Assembly (NCBI GenBank): GCA_002929055.1
Contig: PERY01000009.1
Span: forward strand, 35,696-99,695
Direction of reading: 5' to 3'
From: Methylocystis sp.
Lineage (GTDB): Bacteria > Pseudomonadota > Alphaproteobacteria > Rhizobiales > Beijerinckiaceae
Length of the DNA stretch: 64,000 nucleotides
Shown: one piece after another, positions 54,252-63,218 of the stretch
How positions within the stretch are numbered: position 1 is the stretch's first letter
Layout of the letters: every line of letters begins with the position of its first letter
Notes under the pieces: generated by a model
Told to the model about the DNA's origin: nothing
Seen by the model: only the letters and a program-made list of their open reading frames with translations
Database searches by the model: none
Position numbers and translations under genes: made by a program

Positions 54252-55208
54252 TCATCCTGCCGCGCGCAGCGCTTGAAGCCGCGCCTCCATGGCGTCGAAG
54301 AGCGGGACCGTGAGATCCGGTCCACCGACACGTTTTAGCGCGCGCAGGCCGGTGGGCGAGGTAACATTGATTTCCGTCAGACGCCCGTCGATCACGTCTA
54401 TGCCCACGAAGACCAGCCCCCGCTTCTTCAGCTCCGGCCCGAGGCGGGCGCAAATCTCCTGCTCGCGCGCGTCGAGTTCGGTGGCCGCCGCCGCGCCGCC
54501 GCGCACCATGTTGGAACGGATGTCGTCCTGCGCGGGGACGCGGTTGATCGCGCCCAGGGCCTCGCCGTCGACGAAGATGATCCGCTTGTCGCCGTTCGCC
54601 ACTTCGGGGAGGAACTGCTGGACCACCCAGGGTTCGCGGAAGCTCGCGCTGAACATGTCGAAGAGCGAGCCGAAATTGGGATCGCGCGGGGTCACCTTGA
54701 AGACCGCCGCGCCGCCGTGGCCGTAGAGCGGCTTCATGACGATGTCGCCATGCGTCGCCCGGAAGCGCTCGATCGCCGCCCGGTCGCGCGTGATGAGGGT
54801 CGGCGGCATGAGGTCCGCAAACTCCATGACGAAGACTTTCTCCGGCGCGTTGCGCACATGGCCGGGATCGTTGACGACCAGCACGCGGGACTGGATGCGC
54901 TCCAGAAAATGCGTCGAGGTGATGTAGGCGAGGTCGAAGGGCGGATCCTGGCGCAGCAGCACCACATCCATCTCGATGAGATCGATCTCGGTCGCCTCGC
55001 CGAGGGCGTAGTAGCGGGACGGATCGTCGAAGACGTCGATGTGATGGGCGCGCGCGAAGAGCCGCCCACCCTCCAGCGACAAATGGTCGGGGGTGTAGAA
55101 CCAGAGCCTGTGGCCGCGCCGCCTGGCCTCCAGCATCAGCGCGAAAGTCGAGTCCCCCGCGAAGTTGATTCGCTCCAGAGGGTCCATCTGGACCGCGATT
55201 TCAAGCAT
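54252..55208 (-). CDS. gshB: glutathione synthetase
   Basis: ATP-grasp ligase joining gamma-glutamylcysteine and glycine. The 318-residue product begins MLEIAVQMDPLERINFAGDS, the diagnostic GshB N-terminus, and has LLRQDPPFDLAYITSTHFLE, PLYGHGGAAVFKV (ATP-binding loop) and FVGIDVIDGRLTEINVTSPT with metal ligands. A perfect GGAGGT ribosome binding site precedes ATG 55208. It is followed by glnD within a few bases. Confidence 0.97.
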   Translation of the reverse strand: MLEIAVQMDPLERINFAGDSTFALMLEARRRGHRLWFYTPDHLSLEGGRLFARAHHIDVFDDPSRYYALGEATEIDLIEMDVVLLRQDPPFDLAYITSTHFLERIQSRVLVVNDPGHVRNAPEKVFVMEFADLMPPTLITRDRAAIERFRATHGDIVMKPLYGHGGAAVFKVTPRDPNFGSLFDMFSASFREPWVVQQFLPEVANGDKRIIFVDGEALGAINRVPAQDDIRSNMVRGGAAAATELDAREQEICARLGPELKKRGLVFVGIDVIDGRLTEINVTSPTGLRALKRVGGPDLTVPLFDAMEARLQALRAAG

Positions 55209-55310
55209 TCCACCTCCTGCCGGCCCCCGCGGCTCGACCTTCACCGTTAACCAAACGTGAAAGACTGTTCCCTACCCTGCGTCCAATCAAATAGCAGGAC
55301 AATCGAGCAT

Positions 55311-56633
55311 ATGCGCAATCTATCCATCGGCGCCGGCCTCGTCTTTCGCCAATTTCTCTTCCTCGCGCTGCTCCTGCTGATGGGGGCAGCCGCCTACTTC
55401 GGCACGATCAACGTCCGAGACCTCACCGCGGCGGCCGCCGCCTCGGCGGACCCTGCCCAGTCCCTGAAGATCGCCCGCGCCGCCTATGAGGCGGCAAGCT
55501 CCCTCTCCATCCAGCTTTTCGTCGGCACGCTGGTCGCCGGCTTCCTCGTCGTCGGCGTCTCCGTGCCGACGATGCACCGCACGATCACCATCCCGATCAA
55601 GACCATCGCCCGGCAGATGACGGACCTTGCCGCCGGCGACACCGGCATCGAGGTCAGGGACACCGACCGCCAGGACGAAATTGGCGACATCTCGCGCGCC
55701 CTCGTCATCCTGCGCGACGCGGTGCGCGCCAACAATGAGATGGCGGCCGAAATCAAGGCCCGCGACGACCGCGAGGAGCGGCTGCGCCGCGAGGCGGCGA
55801 TTCGCGACAAGGTTGAACATTACTCCGTCGAGCTCTCCGCGACCACGGCCAAGCTTGGCGAAATGACGCGGCGCATGGCCGCTTCCTCGGAGGAAATGAT
55901 CGTGCATGAGCGCCGCGCCCGCGCCGACAGCGACTTCGCCCGCACCGCCTCCACCCAGGCGGCGACCGACGTCGCCTCCGTCGCCACCGCCTCGGAGCAG
56001 CTTCTCGCCGCCATTGGCGAAATCAGCAGGCAGGCCGTCGAATCCACCGCCGTGGTGCGCCAGGCGGTGGTCGAAACCAATGGCTCTTCGTCGGAGATGC
56101 TGCGCCTCGCGGCGGCCGCCAATCGCGTCGGCGACGTCGTCAACCTCATCTCCCGCATCGCGGCGCAGACGAATCTGCTCGCCCTCAACGCCACCATCGA
56201 GGCCGCCCGCGCCGGCGAGGCGGGGCGCGGCTTCGCGGTCGTCGCGCAGGAGGTGAAGAGCCTCGCGACCCAGACCGGCAAGGCGACGCAGGACATCGCC
56301 GACCAGATCGCCGAAATTCAGGCCGCGACGGACATGTCGGTCGCCTCGATCGACAAGATCAAGGCCAAGATCGCGGAAGTGGAGCAAATTTCCGCAATCA
56401 TCACCCAGGCGGTGCACGAGCAGGACGCCGCGACGAAGGAAATCGCCCGCAGCGTGCGCTCCGCCGCGACCAGCGCCGGCTCCATGTCCTCCCACGCCGA
56501 TCAGGTGGCGAACGCCATGGCGCAGACCGGCGCGGGCGTCGAAGCGATGGTGAGCATGGCCCGCGAGATCGACGTCATGGCCCGCCGGATGCACGCGCAT
56601 ACGGACGAGTTGGCGAGAAGCCTCGCGAGCTGA
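55311..56633 (+). CDS. methyl-accepting chemotaxis protein
   Basis: 440 residues: helix 1 ([19 protein letters not shown]), a very short periplasmic loop of about 30-35 residues, helix 2 ([20 protein letters not shown]), a HAMP domain ([19 protein letters not shown]) and the cytoplasmic signalling domain with the CheA/CheW-contact tip [20 protein letters not shown]. The tiny periplasmic region makes a classic ligand-binding sensor unlikely, so it may sense internally. Start ATG 55311 precedes the first helix. No other chemotaxis gene is near. Confidence 0.92.
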   Translation: MRNLSIGAGLVFRQFLFLALLLLMGAAAYFGTINVRDLTAAAAASADPAQSLKIARAAYEAASSLSIQLFVGTLVAGFLVVGVSVPTMHRTITIPIKTIARQMTDLAAGDTGIEVRDTDRQDEIGDISRALVILRDAVRANNEMAAEIKARDDREERLRREAAIRDKVEHYSVELSATTAKLGEMTRRMAASSEEMIVHERRARADSDFARTASTQAATDVASVATASEQLLAAIGEISRQAVESTAVVRQAVVETNGSSSEMLRLAAAANRVGDVVNLISRIAAQTNLLALNATIEAARAGEAGRGFAVVAQEVKSLATQTGKATQDIADQIAEIQAATDMSVASIDKIKAKIAEVEQISAIITQAVHEQDAATKEIARSVRSAATSAGSMSSHADQVANAMAQTGAGVEAMVSMAREIDVMARRMHAHTDELARSLAS

Positions 56634-56660
56634 GACGCGGTCGACGGGAGAAGGGGTTAC

Positions 56661-57284
56661 CTAGTTATCCTGCGGGTCGAAATAGAGTGGAACTACGAAA
56701 TGTCGTATCGACATTCTTCGGCCCGTTCCCGGATGTGTATGGTATGAGAAGAAACGCATGTAATTCTCATCGACATCTTCTACTGCGCAGTCTTCGTATT
56801 CAGCCATCAAACGACTCCGCCAATTTGATAGCACATCAAGAGCGTTCTTATTAAAGACGAATATAATTATATCTCCTTGATCTTGTCCATATATGCCAGT
56901 CGTGTAGCGCGTTAAGAGTTGTCGAAAACCCTTCAAAAGCCACTCATAAGTACTATGCTTTTTCGACTCTGCTATCCACAAAAAATTATCATCTTGCTCG
57001 ACAGTGATATCGCAGTGCCCTCCAAACTGAGTATCATGACCAGCAAGAAAACCCATACGCCTAAGCGATAGGACAATCCATATTGATAACTCATCCTCAG
57101 ATTTATTTTGCTGCAGTTGTTTATACATGCACATTTCTGTAGCAATGTCATCTACCGCGCGACGGACGCAACCTGCTCGTTCTTCGTGAGTGGATGCATA
57201 AGCAATGTCCACCATAATCCTATGCGCAGCCGACTTGCGAGCAAAATCTTCCAGCGCTTTCAACGTTACTTCGCGATCATTCAT
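56661..57284 (-). CDS. PD-(D/E)XK nuclease-like protein, third gene of the AT-rich operon
   Basis: 207 residues, soluble. The central part reads as a PD-(D/E)XK nuclease core: Asp92 in FGGHCDITVEQ, then Glu106-Ser-Lys108 in FLWIAESKKHSTYEW, followed by a helix with GFRQLLTRYTTG and a strand QGDIIIFVFNKNA. The spacing of D and ExK across a beta hairpin suits this superfamily; the intervening E-S-K instead of the usual E-x-K with hydrophobic neighbours is acceptable. The N-terminal 80 residues are helical. ATG 57284 overlaps the upstream gene's stop (ATGA). Base composition is clearly lower in GC than the flanks. Nuclease activity is inferred. Confidence 0.7.
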   Translation of the reverse strand: MNDREVTLKALEDFARKSAAHRIMVDIAYASTHEERAGCVRRAVDDIATEMCMYKQLQQNKSEDELSIWIVLSLRRMGFLAGHDTQFGGHCDITVEQDDNFLWIAESKKHSTYEWLLKGFRQLLTRYTTGIYGQDQGDIIIFVFNKNALDVLSNWRSRLMAEYEDCAVEDVDENYMRFFSYHTHPGTGRRMSIRHFVVPLYFDPQDN

Positions 57285-57703
57285 AGCGAGCGCCGACTGT
57301 CTGTGTCGATCTGAAATCGTGCCGTTGGGACAAAGAATGGAATTAGTCGCTCTTCAAAGTTTTCAACTAACTTACCAGTTTGTGGATGGACAAACGCGCC
57401 CGATCTCCGCGCTTCACTCAATTCACTCCTATGTATTTCATATTCTTCGTTATCGTAATCGACAAAAAGGCCATATATATCTAAGGCATTTATGCGAGCG
57501 TTTGTCAGGATGTTTATTGCTGCCAAAAACTCGCTGTCGATTTCCTCTTTATGTGAGGCCTTTAGCAGGGTCGAGTATGTAAGCATCTCCCGCTCATCGA
57601 CGGGAAGACGCTCAATAAATTCAATAATTTGAACTGAAATCTCGGCGGCGGGGACGCCATCCCACCACTTTAAAACATCGGCTTTGATTTCGGCCGCACC
57701 CAT
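57281..57703 (-). CDS. unknown protein, second gene of the AT-rich operon
   Basis: 140 residues, acidic and largely helical, no signal or membrane segment. Landmarks are VLKWWDGVPAAEISVQIIEF near the start, LKASHKEEIDSEFLAAINIL in the middle, and EIHRSELSEARRSGAFVHPQ toward the end. I recognise no family. It starts 15 bases after the first gene's stop and its own stop overlaps the third gene's start, so it is translated with the nuclease-like protein and may be its partner or inhibitor. Confidence 0.65.
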   Translation of the reverse strand: MGAAEIKADVLKWWDGVPAAEISVQIIEFIERLPVDEREMLTYSTLLKASHKEEIDSEFLAAINILTNARINALDIYGLFVDYDNEEYEIHRSELSEARRSGAFVHPQTGKLVENFEERLIPFFVPTARFQIDTDSRRSL

Positions 57704-57718
57704 CTTACGGGCTAACGT

Positions 57719-58768
57719 CTACAGGCCAAGGTGATGCAGCATTCTTCCCCTGACATAATCGAAATCCTCATAACCCATACAATTGCGGACATGCCCTTGG
57801 AGAAGGCTCGGCTGGGCTGCCCCTGTTTCCCATACCGGGACATGCAATGACAACTCGGGAAGCGATTCAATCTGGCCCCCAAGCTTTCGTCTCCAACGGA
57901 CGCTAATCAGATGAAGGGCGATCCCGGATGCGAGCGCCTGCTTACCGGCTTTATGATAAAGCTCTTTACGCAAATCCAAGTGCGACCGCCGCATTTTTTC
58001 ATGCTTATGCGAAGCTGTCGAGGTACCAAATGCCGCCTCAACTATATTACCTTCGTTGGCGTCGTTATAAATCAAATCTATCAACGGAAATAAATTAACA
58101 GGATGCTCAAGATAATCATAACCAAATAAAATCTTCAAAGCGTCTTTAACTTGGCCGATAGCCGCGACCTGGGCTTCGCTGCTAAAGTTCCTGGGCGCAT
58201 CGATGCGGACATCAATAACGGAACCTTTGTCTGGTATCCATACGGTGTCCATAGATTGAAAATAGCGGTGCTTGACCCCAAAAATCTCTGAATATTCGTC
58301 AAGCTGATTTGGAGTGTCCGTAATTTCGTCTTTATCTAGCTCCTCGCGCACAACGATAACACGGGTGGCTGCAAAGATAAGCTGTGTCCCGCCTTCGTCA
58401 TGAGATATATCTACGAGCGTTGGCTTCTTAGGCTCATTCTTGAGTTCATCAGGATCTAGCAAAAGTGGAAACCGATCCTTGAAATTGGATTTTGGAACCT
58501 TCTTTGTTGCCAATATGCCTTTGATCGCAGCAATGTTAGTTTTTGAAACTTTGTATAGTCTAACAAGTTTTTCACCACACGAATAATGCTCGACTAATGC
58601 CCTCGATAAAGATTCCCCGTTGCCAGCGTTATCCTCGAAGCCTTCCATTTTTTCTAGCGTTTTTTCCCACCCTTGCCCGCGCTCTATCTCATTCACGGCC
58701 AAAATCTTTTGTGCAACTCTCCATGGAACTCGCGCGCTCAAGCTCGCTGCTACTTTCGCTACGCGCAT
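57719..58768 (-). CDS. unknown protein, first gene of the AT-rich operon
   Basis: 349 residues, soluble, no recognised family. The first 90 residues are helical and basic (SLSARVPWRVAQKILAVNEI, EKLVRLYKVSKTNIAAIKGI). The middle has alternating strands (TQLIFAATRVIVVREELDKD) and the last third contains RRSHLDLRKELYHKAGKQAL, SGIALHLISVRWRRKLGG and ELSLHVPVWETG. ATG 58768 is preceded by a perfect AGGAGG 8 bases upstream, stronger than most genes in the window. Composition near 45% GC in lines I counted, against well over 60% around it, suggests horizontal acquisition. Confidence 0.7.
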   Translation of the reverse strand: MRVAKVAASLSARVPWRVAQKILAVNEIERGQGWEKTLEKMEGFEDNAGNGESLSRALVEHYSCGEKLVRLYKVSKTNIAAIKGILATKKVPKSNFKDRFPLLLDPDELKNEPKKPTLVDISHDEGGTQLIFAATRVIVVREELDKDEITDTPNQLDEYSEIFGVKHRYFQSMDTVWIPDKGSVIDVRIDAPRNFSSEAQVAAIGQVKDALKILFGYDYLEHPVNLFPLIDLIYNDANEGNIVEAAFGTSTASHKHEKMRRSHLDLRKELYHKAGKQALASGIALHLISVRWRRKLGGQIESLPELSLHVPVWETGAAQPSLLQGHVRNCMGYEDFDYVRGRMLHHLGL

Positions 58769-59565
58769 TAATTCCTCCTAGTTCAAGTCCATCCGCGACC
58801 CGCAAATGACTTTTGTTCGAATCGCTACCGCGTAACGCTAGCGAAAGCGCTACAAGCCTGCCAGTTCTTGATTGGATTGTTCGCAGGGTTAGCGCAGGTA
58901 CCCGGCAAGCGCTTGGGATCTCCTCCGAACGTAGAGCGCTTCGCGGTAAGGTGACGCCGCACTCAATCGCCAGACAGCCCGAATCCGCTCCTCTCCCGCG
59001 CGGGGAGAGGAGCGGGTAGGCCTTCATCGCGATTTATCCCCCCTCCGCCAACCTCCCCCATACTGCGCCCGCTCCGCCAACTTGCAGGGGCGTCGTCAGG
59101 GTCGGCGGCGCCGGCGGGGTCGGTTAAGCGCAAGGTGCGACCCTCGCCTTGCGTCGGGTCTTGCGCCGCTGGCCGGGCTTCCTCCAGATGCGTGGAGGGC
59201 GCGTTACGCGCGAAAAGGCTGGGCCGCAGCACTGTCGGGGCCGCACGCAGGAAACGATTACCGAAACGGGAAACGTTCCGCGGCCATGAGGCGGCGCAGT
59301 CAAGACCCTTGCGACGCGCCCGGATGGTTCAAAACCTTCCCGGGAAAGAAGCGGCTGCGGACTCGTGGCCGTGTCCGGAAGAACGCCGCCTTCCATCAGG
59401 GGGCGAACCCGGCTTCCGGAAAAGGTGCGTCGCGGAGAAAGACCGGTTCGGGACGCCTTCGCCCCGACGCGCTTCTTCTCGCTCACGGCCAAACGGGGCC
59501 GGGGCGTCCCGAACACCTGACGAGCCCGCGCCGGAAGCGGCGGCGGGGACGCCAGCGCGCGCCTT
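58769..59565. other. 797-base region without a supported gene
   Basis: Upstream flank of the AT-rich operon. 58770-58980 has intermediate base composition and should hold the operon promoter. 58985-59015 is a strong hairpin. From 59030 to 59565 it is extremely GC-rich; the long frames crossing it are Arg/Pro/Gly-rich, have no ribosome binding site and read like antisense or random GC-rich sequence. No tRNA, attachment site, integrase or terminal repeat was found. Confidence 0.5.
58985..59015. repeat. 31-base near-perfect hairpin
   Basis: CCGCTCCTCTCCC is followed by a few G/C bases and the mirrored GGGGAGAGGAGCGG. No T run follows on either strand, so it is not a standard intrinsic terminator. 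It marks the change from intermediate to very high GC composition beside the AT-rich operon. Confidence 0.6.
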
Positions 59566-60642
59566 TCAGAACCGACCCCAGCGCTGCGCCATCCCGCCAT
59601 AGCCGCCCGGGCGCGGCCCGCCGCCGCCCCACGGTCCCTGCGGACGCGGGTAATGTCCGCCCCAGACTCCGCCGGGGAAATGCGGCCGGAAGATTCCGCC
59701 GCCGAAGAAGACCGGCGGACGGACGGGGAACCGCCGAACCGGCTCGTCGGGCTCGTAATCCGTATCCGGCTCGTCATAGTCGGGCCGATGCGGGCGGCGC
59801 GGCCAGCGCGGGCGGATCGGCTCCACGACCACGAGGCGGTCGCGCGGCGGCCTTGGCCGAACGACATCCATACGCGGCGGATCGATGCGCGCGGCGCGGA
59901 CCTTTGGCGGCGGCGCGATGCGCTCCGGCGCGGCCCGGACCCGGGACGGCGCGACGACCGGCGGCGGGGCGCTCGGGGGCGGCTCGGCGGCGCCGTGACG
60001 GCGCCTTTGTCCGGGCGCGGGTTTCGGGCGGCAGGCCTCGTCGAAGGTCCAGTCCCTTGCGCCAACCGCGCGGGTTTCCGTAAAGCCTTCGTCGGTGACG
60101 GCGAGCGTCGTGCAGGGCTTGTCGAGCGTGCGGCAGGCGCCGCCATTGGGCAGGCAGACCTCGATCGCGCCGTCATAGAGCACCGCGTCGGTGCGGTATT
60201 CGGTGGAGCGCACCGCGAAGGCCGTCCCGCGCACGCCGACCGAGGCGTTGCGCGTGCGCACTTCGTAAGGCTTGTGGGTTGCGCCCGCGCTCACGAAGCG
60301 GAAGACGCCCCTTGCGACATTGAAGGCGACGCCCGGCGCATTCGCGGCGCCATTGGCGTAAACAAAATTGTCGAGACGCACTTGCGACTGCGGCCCCATC
60401 TGCAAAGTCGCGCGATCGTCGAAGACGAAATGTCCGCGGCTCTCGGCGCCGGTCGACAAAAGCTCGTTGAAAAAGATCGAGTCGCCGACTTTCAGACGCA
60501 TGTTGCGCTCGCCCGCGAGGCCTTCGACCAGTTTCTCGACGGCTGAAGCGTTGCCGATGGTCTGCGCGGCGGGAGTCTGCTCGGCTTTCGCCGTCGCGCA
60601 CAGCGCCAGCAGCGCGGAAAAGGAAATGCCGAAATAACGCAT
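59566..60642 (-). CDS. exported FecR-domain protein with Pro/Arg- and Gly-rich tail
   Basis: 358 residues. A signal peptide (GISFSALLALCATAKA) precedes a FecR domain (GDSIFFNELLSTGAESRGHF, DDRATLQMGPQSQVRLDNFV, VRTRNASVGVRGTAFAVRST). Four cysteines follow at CLPNGGACRTLDKPC. The C-terminal 150 residues are low complexity, first Pro/Arg-rich, then Gly/Pro/Trp. Classic FecR proteins are membrane anti-sigma regulators; this one has a cleavable signal, no anti-sigma N-terminus and no sigma-factor neighbour, so it is probably a periplasmic or surface protein using only the FecR fold. Confidence 0.8.
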   Translation of the reverse strand: MRYFGISFSALLALCATAKAEQTPAAQTIGNASAVEKLVEGLAGERNMRLKVGDSIFFNELLSTGAESRGHFVFDDRATLQMGPQSQVRLDNFVYANGAANAPGVAFNVARGVFRFVSAGATHKPYEVRTRNASVGVRGTAFAVRSTEYRTDAVLYDGAIEVCLPNGGACRTLDKPCTTLAVTDEGFTETRAVGARDWTFDEACRPKPAPGQRRRHGAAEPPPSAPPPVVAPSRVRAAPERIAPPPKVRAARIDPPRMDVVRPRPPRDRLVVVEPIRPRWPRRPHRPDYDEPDTDYEPDEPVRRFPVRPPVFFGGGIFRPHFPGGVWGGHYPRPQGPWGGGGPRPGGYGGMAQRWGRF

Positions 60643-60758
60643 TGTCGCTATCCCTGATGGCGTCCCGCCCGCGCGACATTGCGTGGGTTTGCCTGGCGCG
60701 GGCTTGCCGCATTGAAACGCGCCGGCTCGCATCTCTCTGTGCGCTGGCGCACGCGCCC

Positions 60759-61208
60759 TCACCTGCTGGCGTAATGCGCGCCGCGCGGCGAACCCATGAT
60801 GGAAATGCTCGCGCCCTCGCGCTGGACCATTTCGTAGAGCATCTGCGCGTGCTGCGGCGAGAGGCGCACGCAGCCGTGCGAGGCGGGCGTGCCGAGCGCG
60901 CCGGTCGCGTAGGTGCCATGAATGGCGTAGCCGCCGCGAAAGAAGATCGAATAGGGCATCGGCGAATTGTGATATTTCTTGGAGTAATGCATGCGCTCGA
61001 GGCCCGTCGGCGCAAAATGGCCGCGCGGCGTGACGAAGCCGGCGCGCGCCGTCGACACCGGCCAGGTGTAGGAGCCTTCCGCCGAGGCGACATGCATGGT
61101 CTGCGACGTCAGATTGACGTCGATGACCACCTCCGCGCGGGCTGCGGCGCCGAATGCGAAAAAGGCGGCCGCGCCGGCGACCAGCGACTTACAAAACAAT
61201 CTGGACAT
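60759..61208 (-). CDS. L,D-transpeptidase (YkuD fold, canonical)
   Basis: 149 residues: signal peptide (MSRLFCKSLVAGAAAFFAFG) and a short catalytic domain with all active-site residues, His in GGYAIHGTYATGALG and Cys plus Arg in SHGCVRLSPQHAQ. It forms 3-3 cross-links in peptidoglycan or anchors proteins to it. GGGGGAG precedes ATG 61208. It lies just upstream of the FecR gene on the same strand (116-base gap) and downstream of a large exported protein gene, so the three may form an envelope cluster. Confidence 0.93.
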   Translation of the reverse strand: MSRLFCKSLVAGAAAFFAFGAAARAEVVIDVNLTSQTMHVASAEGSYTWPVSTARAGFVTPRGHFAPTGLERMHYSKKYHNSPMPYSIFFRGGYAIHGTYATGALGTPASHGCVRLSPQHAQMLYEMVQREGASISIMGSPRGAHYASR

Positions 61209-61349
61209 CTTAAATCTCCCCCGATTGACGACGGCCCCTGGAGCCGATGCGATCAAACTAGGGAGCAGACCCGCGCGCCGCTGTGCGCTGGTGCACAGGG
61301 GCGCGAAGAGGGTTTACGGGTTCGAAAGAATTTTATGGATCGGCGGCCT

Positions 61350-63062
61350 TCACCTCTCCGCCGTCGCCTCAACGTCGACGCTCTCCAGCAACTGCGCCGG
61401 CCGTTTGGCGAGCGCGTCGAGCGCTCCGATTCCTTTTGGAGACGAAAGCCGCACATGCAGCCGCTTCGGCTTCATGATGTAAGCGGCGACGGCCTCCGCA
61501 ATCTTCTTGGCCTTCTCCCCGCCGCCTGCGAGTTCGGCCACGATGCGAGAGGCCGATTTCGCATATTCCGCACGCGCCTTTTCAATGGACGTCTTCTGCT
61601 CCTTCGCTTCATGCGCAAGAAGTCTGTCGATGAGTCCGCCGCCCTCCACCGTGGCGTCGACGCCCTTCACCGAGGCTGCAAGCGCCGCGGCTTTCGAGAC
61701 GAGCGGCATGGAGGAGAAGATCGCGCTCGACACATTGCCGAAGGTCACGTTCACTGTCGCGACCCCCATGTCCTTCCCCTCGAAGCGGATGGGCGCAAAG
61801 GTCGCCTCCTGGCTCTTTTCGCTCCATTCGCCGCCGACCGCCGCCGAAAGATCGAGATCGCGATAACCGAGCGCGAGAAATTGCGCGGTCGAGGGCGCTT
61901 CGCCCCGCGCCGCGAGATCGATCACAAACCGGTCAATGCGCGCGGTGAATTTCGTTGGCGCGACTTCCCGAAAATCCGGGAAATTCGCCTCAACTCCGTC
62001 GAGGCTGAATTTCATGCGCGCGCTTTCGTTGAGATGCTCATCGGGGAGATCGGCCGCGAATCCTTTCGCTTCGATGCGCCCGATCTGCGGATAGGCGTTC
62101 TCAAGGAAAGAAGCGATACGGGCGTCACGGATCGCGAAACGCTTCAAAGAGGCGGTCCCACCGTCGGACGAAGAAAGCGAGAAATTCTCGATCGCGAAGT
62201 CCCCGACCGTGGCGTTGGCGATCTTTCCAGCGGAGATGCGCCCGATCTTGATCGAATAAGGCTTGTCCGCAGGCTCGTCCTTCCCCGCCACGGCGACGTC
62301 GCGAAATTCGATAGTGGCGACATCGAGCGAGGCGAGCGCATCGATGAGATCGCGGAACAGCGCGGGATCGGCGTCCGGTTTCTCCGGATCGTAACGATCG
62401 AGCCGCTCGATGAGCTTCCCCGGCGCGCTTGCGAAGGCTCGCCCCCTGACGCCCGTGATCTTGATTGGCCCGGTCGTGACGGTCAGCTTCTCGCGCTTGT
62501 CCTCCAGCGTGAGAGATTCGACGCTTTCCTCGTCTATGACGGGCTTGAGCGCTTCCGCCGGATCAGCGCGCGCGGCCAGCGCCAGATGCACGAGCTGGCG
62601 CAGGTCGATCCCCTTCGAGACGCTCGCGCCCCAGTGATAGCGCTCCGAGGCGCCATCGGCCTTTTCGACCGTCTCCTCCGACGCGGCTGTCCGCGCGGTC
62701 GCGATGCGGCCCGCGACGAGCCCCTCGGCGGTGACACTCTGATAGGCGGAGCGCGTGATCCCGCCGCCCGTCCGGCTCTCCGTCGTCATCGACGGGATCA
62801 GCAGGCTTTTGGCTGAAAGGCGCGCGAGGCGGGCGTCGATGGCTTGTTCATCCCCCGAAAAGAGCGACGCGAGTTCGGCGGCCGAAAGCGTCGCTCCTTT
62901 CAGTTCGATATGCGGGATGCGGTAGGTCGTCTCGCCCATCGTCAGGACGAGATTGTCGGCCGAGACGTCGCCGTCCGCGGCCCGCAAAACAGCGCGAGGC
63001 GCAGCCCCAGCCATGAGCGCGAGCGCGAGAATGATAGATTTTCGGTGGATAAGTTTCTGCAT
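61350..63062 (-). CDS. large exported protein of unknown function
   Basis: 570 residues with a signal peptide (SIILALALMAGAAPRAVLRA). The mature part is made of repeated beta-strand and helix units with many Ala/Asp/Lys (TYRIPHIELKGATLSAAELA, TIEFRDVAVAGKDEPADKPY, SIKIGRISAGKIANATVGDF), rather like AsmA- or translocation-type beta proteins, but no family is recognised. Only exported Gly/Ala-rich character and absence of cysteines stand out. GTG 63068 is an alternative start two codons upstream. It is divergent from the SixA-like phosphatase gene. Confidence 0.72.
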   Translation of the reverse strand: MQKLIHRKSIILALALMAGAAPRAVLRAADGDVSADNLVLTMGETTYRIPHIELKGATLSAAELASLFSGDEQAIDARLARLSAKSLLIPSMTTESRTGGGITRSAYQSVTAEGLVAGRIATARTAASEETVEKADGASERYHWGASVSKGIDLRQLVHLALAARADPAEALKPVIDEESVESLTLEDKREKLTVTTGPIKITGVRGRAFASAPGKLIERLDRYDPEKPDADPALFRDLIDALASLDVATIEFRDVAVAGKDEPADKPYSIKIGRISAGKIANATVGDFAIENFSLSSSDGGTASLKRFAIRDARIASFLENAYPQIGRIEAKGFAADLPDEHLNESARMKFSLDGVEANFPDFREVAPTKFTARIDRFVIDLAARGEAPSTAQFLALGYRDLDLSAAVGGEWSEKSQEATFAPIRFEGKDMGVATVNVTFGNVSSAIFSSMPLVSKAAALAASVKGVDATVEGGGLIDRLLAHEAKEQKTSIEKARAEYAKSASRIVAELAGGGEKAKKIAEAVAAYIMKPKRLHVRLSSPKGIGALDALAKRPAQLLESVDVEATAER

Positions 63063-63218
63063 AGTCACAATTTTCCGCGTAGCCGCCGTGATAAGGCGCC
63101 GCGAGCTTGCACGGCGCCGCCAGCCGGGTAAAGAGCCCCTGTCCTTTTCGCCGCAGGCGGGCGCTTCTGGCGCCTGCCCGATGGCGAACTCTCCGATTTG
63201 CGTGTTACAGAGACGCCC

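Noticed and set aside
58790..58840. GTTCGAATC sequence suggesting a tRNA 3' end beside the AT-rich operon
   Set aside because: The flanking bases do not pair into a T arm and no acceptor stem can be drawn.
56634..58985. Insertion sequence or integrated element carrying the AT-rich operon
   Set aside because: No transposase, integrase, terminal inverted repeat or flanking duplication could be found by eye.
59082..60083. Plus-strand reading frame through the 59-60 kb region
   Set aside because: It runs opposite the FecR gene and through GC-rich non-coding DNA; Arg/Gly/Ala-rich, no start signal.
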